A program made the translations under genes and the position numbers. A stretch of DNA of 64,000 nucleotides from DT-110 sp964342305 (GTDB lineage: Bacteria > Bacteroidota > Bacteroidia > Chitinophagales > Saprospiraceae), in contig CAYFGK010000014.1 of NCBI GenBank assembly GCA_964342305.1, forward strand, positions 1-64,000, written 5' to 3'. Positions 32,756 to 44,700 of the stretch are shown here, one piece after another; the first letter of the stretch is position 1; the number at the start of each line of letters is the position of its first letter. The notes beneath the pieces were generated by a model that was not told the DNA's origin, searched no databases, and worked only from the letters and a program-made list of their open reading frames with translations.

Positions 32756-35700
32756 ATGAGACACCTGAAATCGCCATGGCTCCATCTGGCCTTTCGCCTG
32801 TTTTTGGTAGCCATCTTCACTCTTGGTATCGTTAGTTCCATCCAGTCCCAATCGCTGGAGGTGCTCAATGATCAGGATAATGACGCTTACCTGGATATCA
32901 GGTGGACGATCCCGCAATCCTGCCTTACCAACTCCATGGGCAATGCCTACGCTAATGGGGTATTCCTGGAATTGCTCGGCGATGGAGAACGAGTATACAC
33001 GCAAATAATAGAGACCAAACGTCCCGAAGATGTGGATGACCGTTTTCGGCACTACATCGGCCCTGACTCTTCTGTTACCTATACACTTAATCTTTACATC
33101 CAGGGGCCGGGTACTGCTTTGGAAGCAGGTTGTACCGGATTCACCGATTCCGGCGAGACTCTGCCCTTCCAGGCTCCAAGTGGTATTACGGCTTTGGGTG
33201 CCGATAATACCGATAAGGTAGAGTTGGAATGGACCAACAATTCTAAGTTGAGTTCCAATTTTGTCATTGTCAGAAAGGAAGGCAGCAAAGAGACCGTCGT
33301 AGATATCATTGCCGGGACCGACTCCATCGGTTTGGTGATCGAATACGTTGATGATTTTTCATTTACCAATCCCAAATCCCTGAAAAACGGGATTGCTTAC
33401 CAATATTGCATTCGCACCTCGAGCGATCTCGTTGACAGCTTATTTGCGGAGGATAATCATAATGTTTGTCTGGTCGATAGCGTTTCCACCTATGATATCG
33501 GACTTACAGCTACCGATAATGCCTTTGTGGATAAGGTATCTCTCGCCTGGAATGATGTTTCTGACTATGCATCTCTCATCAATATTTTACGCGATGGTGC
33601 CCGGCTGACCACCCTGCCGGCGACGGCTACGTCCTTTGTGGATGTAAATCCGGTCTATGGTCTGGAGAGCGAATACGCAGTGGTTCTGATCGGTGAAGAC
33701 GGACTCCGTTTTGTCCAGGATCTGGACGGAGGAGGAGTGGACCCCATCGGGCATATTTCGGGATACGTGCGTACCTCCCAGGGAATCGGTATCCGGAATG
33801 TGAAAGTGGGCTACGAGGTGACGGTTTTCGATTCGGTATATGTAGACTCTACGACCACGAATCGGGAAGGGTACTATTCCTTCGATCAACTGTTTTTTGG
33901 CCGCAGGGCCAATTTCCGTTTATACACCGAAGAAAAAGAGAATATCCGTTTCCCAACCTCGCCGCGATTTACCAGTTTATCGGATGATGATTTCAACGCG
34001 GAGAATGTCAATTTCCTGGCCGATTTCGTTGAGCAAGATCTGCCCAGACCAGTAGTTATTGACACGGTGATCGGTGGCACAGGTATTGATTCCGTATACT
34101 TCGATATTTCCTATGCTCCGGATTCCTTCCGAACCACTTATTTCCAACTCTACCGGGAGGGTAATCTGGTTGCTATTGCCAATGATCGCGACGGACAAAT
34201 AATGCGGATGAGTGACCTGGGGGGTAATCCCCGGGAATTCTACCGGTATAATGTATTCGCCTACCGCATCAATGGTGATTCCACGGCCACAGATCTGGCC
34301 TCCGCCACCATTCAGTATCCCGATGTGGAAGATCCGGTCAATGTTTCAACCACAACCAGTTTCAGCACCTCCACCATGGGAGCCGTAACGCTTGAGTGGG
34401 AACACAATTCGACCAATTTTGCCGGGTTTGTGATATACCGGGATTCCGTGGAGATCAAGACCATTCGGGATACCTCCATTCGGCACTACACTGATTTCGA
34501 AGGGAGCCCGGGCGAAGTATATCGCTATGGTGTCAGTGCCTTTCGAAGTATCGGCGGGGAAGCCATGGAGTCCGATATCATTGAAGAGATCAATGTTGCC
34601 TATCCTTCTTTTCCACAGGTAACCGGCCTGTCGGCAACACCGGTCGCATCGGCAAATGCAATGGATCTGACCTGGAGCCTGGGTGCAGGTGCTATGGATG
34701 ATAATTATACTGGATTTATTATTTACCGGGATGCCGTTGAAATAGGTAGGGTCCTGAAAGGAGCCCCGCTGATTTTTCGCGACCAGTGGGGCGTCCCGGG
34801 CAGCAATCCATATTACGAAGTTGCTCCCTTTGTGGAGAACATTGATTCGGTTTTTGTCGGGAGCAGCGAGGATGAGTCAGGTACTTATCCCAATTTAGCT
34901 GCACCCACCGGTTTTGCTGCTGTCGGAGGTTCCGGTTCGATTGCGTTCTCCTGGAATGACCTGTACAATATATCCCAGTACACGAATTTCCATGGGTTTA
35001 TTCTCCGCTACGACGGCAACACCGTCGTTCTGGAGCCGGGAGCTACGGAACTAACTATTTACCCGCTTACTGATGCTACCATTAATGCATCTCTGACTGC
35101 GTTCCGTATGATTGATGGTACCTTGTACGAGTCTACCCAGGTGACCACTTCGGCAAATGCTACCATCACGATTCCTTCGGCCCTGGAAAAACCGGGGAAC
35201 CTTTCCGTTTCTACTAATATTCCTACCCACATCGCCCTTACCTGGACCTATCCGGAATATAAATTTTCCACGTTTATCATTCGCAGGGACGGCGTACCAA
35301 TTGATACCGTTCCCAAAGGTGCTTTAGGGTATTACGACTACGATACGGAAGTTGGTGAAACCCACGAGTACAGTGTGCAGGCCCGCTATGAAGAATCGGG
35401 AATGCCTACCCTGTTATCCCAAGAGATAAAAGGATATGGAGTTCGTCGTAATCAGGCGCGTATTCTGGGACATTTGACTCACGAAAATGGAGATCTGGCC
35501 GAATTACAGCACCTGGAAGTGACCCTTAATAATGGTGATACGGTTTTAGCCCGGACCTATACCGATCCGGGAGGTTTTTTCCGGTTTGAAGAGCTCCCGG
35601 AACCTGACCGACAAAATGAGTTACAGGTTATTGTCAATCAGACTAATAAATCTATTTCATTAGCACAGGATACCTTCCCGATCAATAATACTCCTTACCT

Positions 35701-38700
35701 GGAAAGGGATACCATGCTATTGGTACTGGATACGTTTCTGATAAGCGATTTCCCACCTCGGCCGTTACGCGATAGCATTGCCCAAATAATCAGCCTTACG
35801 GCCCAGCCCTTTGATGAATTCAATGGGGTTTATTTGAGTTGGACCCTAAACGATGGGTTATACGACCGGGTCGAGATACTGCGTGGCCTGAATGAGATCG
35901 GTTTTATCGAGGACGGAGAACCTGCTTTCTTCCTTGATACGACTGCAGTGCCCGGTTTCGGTTATACCTATATCCTGAAACCGGTGTACGATATTGATGA
36001 GAACAACCGGATTGATGGAGAAAGCCAAAGCATTACCATTACCCATAACCCTTATCCAACGGTTGAGAACCTGACGGCTTCCTTTGGCTATTTTGGAGCG
36101 GATAACGCAGTGGGCTTAAACTGGAGTTTTCCCCGCCTAAGCGATGTGGATTTCTACCAAATTTCCCGTAATGATGAAGTGATTGGCCTGGTAGAAGCGG
36201 ATAAAGAATCCCGGTATGAGGACAAAGATGGTAAACCGACCTCTGCCTACGTATATCAAATCAGAGCCTTCAAGCAACGCGGTACTCGCCTCATACAATC
36301 CGAACCGGTGGAGGTGCGGTTAAATTATCCGGCCATTGCTGATCCCGTAAATTTATCTGTTGTCTCGGTACCCGATACGAATGGTGTTCGGATTGCATGG
36401 GAGTATATTGGTGAATATGTGGATGCATTCCGGGTGTTCCGTGATGATGAACTCCTAAGCGTGATCAGCGCCGATAGCGCCTATTTGTACTACGATTTCT
36501 TTGGCATTCCCGAACAAGATCACGAATACCGGGTGGTGGCTGTACGGGCCGACGGAGATATGAATTATCAATCCGTAGGTGCTTTGGGAATCGAGACTTT
36601 CCCGCCTCTATTACCGGTTCAGAACCCAACCATTCAGGCACAGGCAGATGATGGGAATATCCGGCTTACCTTCACCTACGATGATTTGGTGGTTGACTCC
36701 TTTGAGATCCGTTATAACCTGACGGTCGCACCTGCTATTGATACCACCTTTATCATTGGGCTTTCTATTGAGGATCTCGATGAGGATGGATTCCTCGAAT
36801 ATATCGATGAACTCACCCCCAATGGGTACGCACAGACATACTCCATCTATACAGTTGCCAACCGGGACGGTATGAGGTACTTATCAGTGCCTGTTGTACA
36901 ATCGAGCACCGTACCGGAAACCCCGACTCCGCAAAACTTTACGGCCACGGATGGGACCTACGACAACCTGATTCGACTTACCTGGGCCTTAAATTTTGAA
37001 GCAACAGTCGATTACCTGGAATTGACCATTGACGGTGGCTCCACCATCATTCTCGATGGAGGTATACGCGAGTATAACCATATTATCAATCAACAGGAGG
37101 CCGGGGTAACCAGCCACTCGTACTCGTTGCGGGCGGTAAGAGAGGTTTACGGGACTACTTTCCCCTCGACCACCGTTTCCGAGACGGGGTATGCGGGGAT
37201 AGACCAGCGGCCGGGTGGCGCCTATAATGTATCTGCATTATCGGAATTAGGGTATTCCGTGTCGATGAGTGGTACCAGTGCACTGGCTGGTGCACCAAAT
37301 TCTTACGGCGGTAACGGAGCGGTTGTCCGGTTCAATTATGATGGTACCCGCTGGACGGACGCCGGAATCACAACCAAGCCCGGATCAGCATCAGGGAACT
37401 TCGGTACAGATATAGATATCCTGGAGAATATTGCCATGGTTGGTGCACCCGGGGCTGGTGGTTTCAGCGAAACGGGCTCCGTCGTAGTGTACAATTATTC
37501 TGGAGGAAGCCTGTCCAGTGCGAATACAGTTCCCTTCTCCAGTGTTGCCCTGTCTTCGGGAGGAGGTGTGTTCTATGATTACAGCAGTGTAGAATACGGG
37601 AAGAGTGTGGCGCTCGCCAAATCCTCTACTGGATTTTTTACGGGGTATTCTCCGGGTCGAGGTACTCGAAAGACTACTCAGTCCAACGGAAGTATGTCTA
37701 CCGGCACCTTTTATGAGGTCTATGCGCTGCGATCAAGTGGAACGAACAGCAGTTTCTATTTAGGGTCCAGAGAAAGCGGTGGGGAACAGATTTTCTCCAC
37801 TTCCGGTAGTGGGGACTACGTGGCCTTCGGTAAATCCAATAAGGTCGATATTTTCAAAAAAGATACACCCGGGGGTATTTCAAATACGGCTTTAGTCACC
37901 CTTTCGGGAACGGGCAATTTTGGTCGGGAAGTTTTTATGACCAATAAGTTTCTGGTGGTAGGTGCACCGGCTGAAAACCGGGTCTTTGTGTACGTACGTG
38001 ATGGGGATGAATTTAATGAGATAAAGGTGCTTTCCATACCAGAGATAGCCGGGGTGTCCTCCTCCGGTGCCAACTTCGGATTTTCGGTTTCCATCAACAA
38101 CAACTACCTGCTCGTCGGTGCCCCCTACCATGCGAGTCCTTCTGCCGTTACCACCAATCAGGGGGCTGTATTTGTGTACGAGGTGGCGGGTGAAGCCATT
38201 AATTATATTACCTTCATTTCGAATCCTGATCTCACCAGTTCAGCGAAATTATTCGGATACGATGTTACCGGTACGGAAGATCAGTTCATGATCGGTGCAC
38301 CTATTCTGGGAGGGCAGGGGAGTGTGTACTTTTACAGTTCCGACCTCAGCGAATTATGGGGCGATAAAATTACCAACCTGCGGGCGTCCGACGGATTGCT
38401 TCCGGGGCGGGTACAGGTTTCGTGGGACTTCAATGGCAGTGCTGCTGCCCTCGATGGATTCAAAGTATATCGGGATGATGTCCTGATCGGGGAAACCGGA
38501 AAGTTTGCCACTACCTTCTTCGATAGTGACGGTATCCCCGGCAAGGAATACGTATACACGGTGCGCCCCTTCGTAGGCGAGGAAATTTCCAATGGCAAGG
38601 CCGATGTGGGATATGGATTACCCAATGGCCTCATTGAGGGTGATGTGGTCACCCTCACGGGAAATGCCCCCGTACGCGACGTTATCGTGGAAGCCACTGC

Positions 38701-41700
38701 GGTAGTGGATGGCCAGAAGTATACCTACCGGGATACCACCGATGGAAACGGGCATTTCTTTATGTCCGAAATATTCTATTCTAATATACAAGCGGAATAT
38801 ACCGTAACGGTGTCTTTTGAAGACCATGTATTTCTGGAGGATACTAAAACCGTTCAGTTATCACGGGACGATAATAAGGAGTCGAGCCTGTTCTTCTTTG
38901 ATCAGACCGCTTACGTCATTCAGGGAAATATCGCCTACCAGGACGTGAAATGCGGATTGGACAGTATCAAGGTTTCCGCAATCTCCCGGTTCACGGGAGG
39001 ACGCACCACCCGTAAAGAGGCCTACAGTGATGAAAATGGCGATTACAGCCTGGTCGTAGATCCTGCTTTAGAGGATCTGTTAGAAATCAGGGTGGAAATC
39101 CAGTCCATGTCAGTCAGCCAGAATCTCGATTCTGGTGATCAGGATACCATTCGTCATGAATTTGCCGCGGATGGGCAAACCTTATTCACGGATCTGGACA
39201 ACTTCGAGCAATTGAATATCCTGAACTTCAGGGATACACTTACCTACGAAGCAGAATTCCTGGTGACCACCGTTTGCGGAGGACCAGCTTCCAATGGTAA
39301 TTTCATTATCGAAGTGAGTACGAAGGATGGCTGCTACAATGAACGCTTCACCACTACTACCGGTGGAGTTGCTAAAGCCAAACTGCCGCCACTAGATGAC
39401 CTCAATATTCTGGTTAAGGATGTTCAGCAAAATAACATCCTCAACCTGCTGATAGTGGACTATCTGAAGTATCGCCCCGATACACTCAACCTGCGTAGGG
39501 TCCATGTGCAAAATGCTAATGATGACCTGACGGAGGTACAGATTGGTAATTTGATTGACCGAAATCTGGTATACCACCGTCCGGCAAATATCAGTTTACA
39601 GACTCCCTTCGGAGAATACCTGTGCGATGCCCCGGATGTGGGGATTATCCGCCGGGATGATCTCGACGATGAAGTGAACCTCAGCTTCAATGTGACGGAG
39701 TTGTTTGATGGATTATCCTGTCCGGTTCAGGAAGGATACCTGATCATTAATAATTCCGCCGCCAAAGAGAATACGAAAGACACCCTGGAATACAGTGAAG
39801 TATTGCAAGGGTTCCCCACCCATATTTTTGAGCCGGGTGAGCCTAATCTGGTCGCTCCATTCCGTCGGGGTATTAATGTAAAATACTACTCCAAGATCGG
39901 GGATTTACTGGGCGAGGTGATATTCCCGGTTGTGATCGAAGGTAGTTCCTCGCTTCCGGGAGCTGATATTATTGTCGATATCTCCGATTCCGACGGACAA
40001 CTCAAATTACCGTATATGATCCTGAGGGATCCTCCGGGTGACGGAAGTTTCTCCACCATTGAAGAGGGTACAACCATTACCAAAACCTACCGTTCGTCAG
40101 AGTCTTCGAGTTTCGGGGGCGGTGTGTTGGCCAGCTTCCAGGGAGCTATCGTAAGTGTTGGTGCCTTTGCCGACGTTAGTATCAAAGGTGGTACCGGCAG
40201 TGTGGATGCTCGCGAGTTTTCACTGGAATCGACACTTACCGAATCTATAAGTACCTCCAATACCTCTGATTTCATTGGGGAAAACTCGGACGTAATTGTC
40301 GGGGTGGGATCAGCTACGGCCTATACTATCAATGAGAGTATTGTCTATGACCCATCCGTATGTTCGCTTAGCAAGGTGCAGAATTTCGCCTTGAGTCCGG
40401 GAACTATTAAAACCCAATGGTCATACACCGTTGGTCAGATCAAGGATATCGTAAGTCAACTAACGGTTGATACGACTGATTACCTTACGGGGGCCAAGGT
40501 GTTGTATAATGGTACCCAACCACTCACTCCGAGTGAAGCAGTTGGTCAGACACGGGCACGTCTCGAAAACTGGAAAGAGGTCCTTTCCTACCACAAAGAA
40601 AAAACGGTTCCCTACTTCGCCTTCTGTTCAGAAGATTACGATGAAGCAGAACTCTTCGAAGAACGGGTGCGCGACGGTTATTATGAATTGGTTCGTAAAT
40701 GCGCAGACAGCAGATGTAACTCTTACGTCTACGAAGTAGAACGTCGCTTTGATGAATCCGATAATAAATCCAGTATTCTGGAAGTTGTTCTCGGTAACCA
40801 GGAAAGTGGATTAACCGATGAACAGGAAAGCATCCTGGAAATGGATATTCCCAGTTCCTTTACCGAACGGGTCACAAAAGCGACACAAGCCAGAAATGGA
40901 TTTTGTGCGACCATCGGTACTTCGCCGGGTGCTTCATTTGAATTGAATTCATCGGTTGATTGGACAGATAATCTGGTTGGTCAGTACGAGGTGGCAGTGT
41001 CTAAAGTCGCGTATTGGCTGGATTCCCTGCAGTATAGTAATAATCAGGTAAATTCAGAGGTCAGTGACCTGAACGAAAGTTCCCCGGGATACTTGAGCCA
41101 GGTGAAAAATTACACCTTCTCTGCCGGGGTGGATATTGAGGTATCCGAATCGGTGACAAAATCACAGAGCAGCTCCTACACACAGACCTCTTATTTCAAC
41201 TTCGACCTGAGTGCCGGTTTTTACTTCAAATCAGAGATCGGTATCGGTGGTGGCCTGGCAGGTCCCTTCTCCAAGATTGCTGAAAATGAAGGAAAACTTG
41301 GTGGTCAAATCGAATTAGCGTTGAATACGGAAGACGAGAAAACCTTCCAGGAGGAGGTGAACACCAATATCACCTACGTATTGTCAGATGATGATCCGGG
41401 TGATCAGTTTAGTGTAACGGTTTTCAAGCCGGTCCAAACGGGTCATTCACCGTACTTCCAGCTATTGGGCGGACGCAGTTCATGCCCGCCGGAAGCAGGT
41501 ACCATTTATCGGGATCGATACGAAATAGCCATCTTTGATACGGCCACCCAGGCGGCCTTCAATGAGTTTAGTTTTGAGAACCTGGATCCGGGTACTCCCG
41601 CGACCTTCTATTTGCAGATCACCAACCTGAATCCATTCGGGGAAGCCCGTGATATATACCTGTATGTCGATGCCTCCACCAATGAAAACGGTGCGGTCAT

Positions 41701-44700
41701 CGAATCCTCTGGTCAGAAACTGACCGGTGGTAACCAGGGTGGTGGTATTACCCTGACTTATCTGGGAGCTAACCAGCCTTTGTTACTGCCCATTTCTGTT
41801 ACCAGGTCTCCAAATAATTTCCAATTCGAGGATATCGACTTTATCATCCGACCCTCCTGTACGGATGGGGATCTGTTCGTCAGTATTCCACGTGACGGTT
41901 CCATTGCCCCGGATACGGTGAGTGCCAGTTTCGTCTTTGAATCACCCTGTACAGATATTAAGCTGGTCGGGCCCGATGATGATTGGCTGATTACCCGGCG
42001 TAATCCCTTTATCAATGGGGACCGCGAAGATCTGGTGGTTGAATTGATCGATTATGATCCGGATAACGCAGTATTGGAAGAAATCGTTTTACAATCCCGC
42101 CAGATCGGCACCGGCGCCGGCTGGAATGATGTATCAGCTCTGGAGATCAATATTCCGGACAATCCGGTCAGGGGTTATCAGTATCCCATGTCTAAAGACT
42201 CCCTCGTGATCTATAATGCTCTGAACTTTGCAGTGGATCAGGTGCCAAAATTATTCTTCACCTGGGATATCACGGAGGATTTTATCGGGGATGATGTGAA
42301 CTATCCCGACGGAACCTACGAGATTAGGGCCGTAGCCAAATGTGGTACCACCGGCGAAGTATTCTCTGAGTCAAGTCGGGGTCGGATTATCCGAAATTCC
42401 GGGGGGGTATTTGCGCAGCTGGAGCCTTCCGACCAATTGTATACTCTGGGCGATGAGATTTCGGCAGTGATCAGTAAGGAGATCAACTGTAACGACGTAA
42501 ATGACGAGACCAATATCGTCGAAGTTTTCCGTAAAAGTGATTCACTTGCGGTGCCGGGTACAGTTGCTTGTTTCCCGAACCTGGATAAATTGATCTTCCA
42601 GCCTACTGACATCTCAGCCTTTGACGGAGATACACTGGTCTTTAAGCTCAAGGCTATCAAAGATGAGAATGGAATTATCTACCCCGATTCCTTCCAGACC
42701 GAATTCCTGGTATTGACGCGTGACCTGTTCGTAGAAGACACCGAATTCTCTGCGGAGGTATACAAGGGAACGACCCTGAGGTTACAGACGCGTGCGTTTG
42801 CTAACAGCATGGCACCGGTACCCTTTGAAGTGGATGTACATGGGGAATCGTGGGTCACCGTAACACCACAATCCAGCAGTGTACTACCTGGTTCGGATGG
42901 ACGCATTTTAGAGCTGGCTTTATCCACCGATAATTTGTCGCTGGGTGATACGACGGCCACCATCACCGTCCGGTCTACCTCGGGTACACCGTCTACCAAT
43001 ACCATTGTCATCAACCTCCGGGTTTTGGCGAAAGCCCCATACTGGGAACTCGATCCCTCCCAGTATACCCAATCTATGGCCATGAATCTCAACTACGAGT
43101 TCATTTCGCTTCCTGGCATCATTTCCCAGGATACCATGGACCAGATCAGTGTCTGGATCGACGAAGAGATCAGAGGTGTATCGCCGATTTTGGTCTCTTC
43201 CAATGGTGCCTACGCGACCTTTAATCTGGTCTATGGAGATCCGGCAGATGTGGGTAAAGAACTGGAATTCCGCATTTGGGATGCCTCCGCCGGGCGGGAA
43301 TACAACGGATATCCCACGGTCGGTGATACGATTCGATTTGATCCGAATGTGACGCTGGGAACCTTCCTTAATCCGGAAATAGTATACGTTAATAAATCCC
43401 GTGACCGGGCCCGGTACATTCCGCTGAACGGAAATGGCTCATGGACGCTCTTCTCGATCAATAGTGAGGAAACAGATATGCGCACCGATCAGATCCTGCG
43501 ATCCCTCACAATGGCTCAGGAAGGTGACCTGATCAAAACGAGGACCCAATCTGCTATATACACCGAGGGCGCTGGTTGGCTGGCTAATTCAGGACCCTCC
43601 GGCCTGGATACCATTGAAGTAGAAGATGGATTCCAGATCTATCTGCAGGGGCCGGATGATACCCTCCGGGTTACGGGAGCGAATGCCGCGTACGGCATCA
43701 TTCCTCTGCGGGCAGGTTGGAACCTGATCGGCTATCCTTTACAAACAGCCCGTCCGATTAACGATGTGCTGCAGATTACCAACATATCCCAGGGCGATAA
43801 TATCCGTACGGTCGCTCAGGATGGTGCCTTTAGCAACATGGTAGCCTTTTACGATAACATAGGCAGCGGACTGGAATGGGTGGGCTTGCCGGCAGTTGGT
43901 ATGGATGTATTACGACCATTCTTCGCCTATCAGGTATTCCTTCAGAACGATGGTACCCTACTATATCCAGGAGCAACACTGCCACCACCCCAACCACTGT
44001 CGGGTAATGCGAGCCTGCGCTCGGGCCAGTCACCCAGTGTAATGGATCCCGAAACCTGGGTAGTGGAAACGGAAAAATACCCCACTAATATGGTCATTAC
44101 CGGACTTTTGGAGGTGGACGGCAGTTATTCCATGGATCCTGACGACCGCATCGCCGCCTTCGTTAATGGCACTTGCCGCGGCGTTTCTCCCCTGTACGAG
44201 GTGGATGGTATGGACCCACGAATGGCTACCTTGTTCGTTTACGGGTTCGGGGCCAACGATACGATTGATATCGTGATATACGATGCCAGTGAAAACGAGG
44301 TCTACTACCACGACAAGGATCTGGTGTTCTCTACCAATGATATTATCGGAACCTTTGGTAACCCTTACGTCTTTAAGCCCGTGACCAAGCGTGTGGATTA
44401 CGCACTGCATTCCCCGCTTTGTACCACTGATTCCACCGGGTTAGCAGTGATTGAAGAGGTGAAAGGCATGAAAGCACCTTATTCCGTACGCTGGAGTACC
44501 GGTGAGGAAGGCCCCAGACTGGAAGGTGTTCTGGCCGGAAATTATGCCCTGACCATTACCGATGCCCGGGGCCTGGAGCTGACTGATGAGGTGGAACTGG
44601 ATCCACAAAATGTGACCATTACCCCACCGGTCATCCAGCAGGGAAGAGTTCAGGCGGTTTGTTTTGGCAATGACCTGCAACTTCGTATTGATTCGACCCA

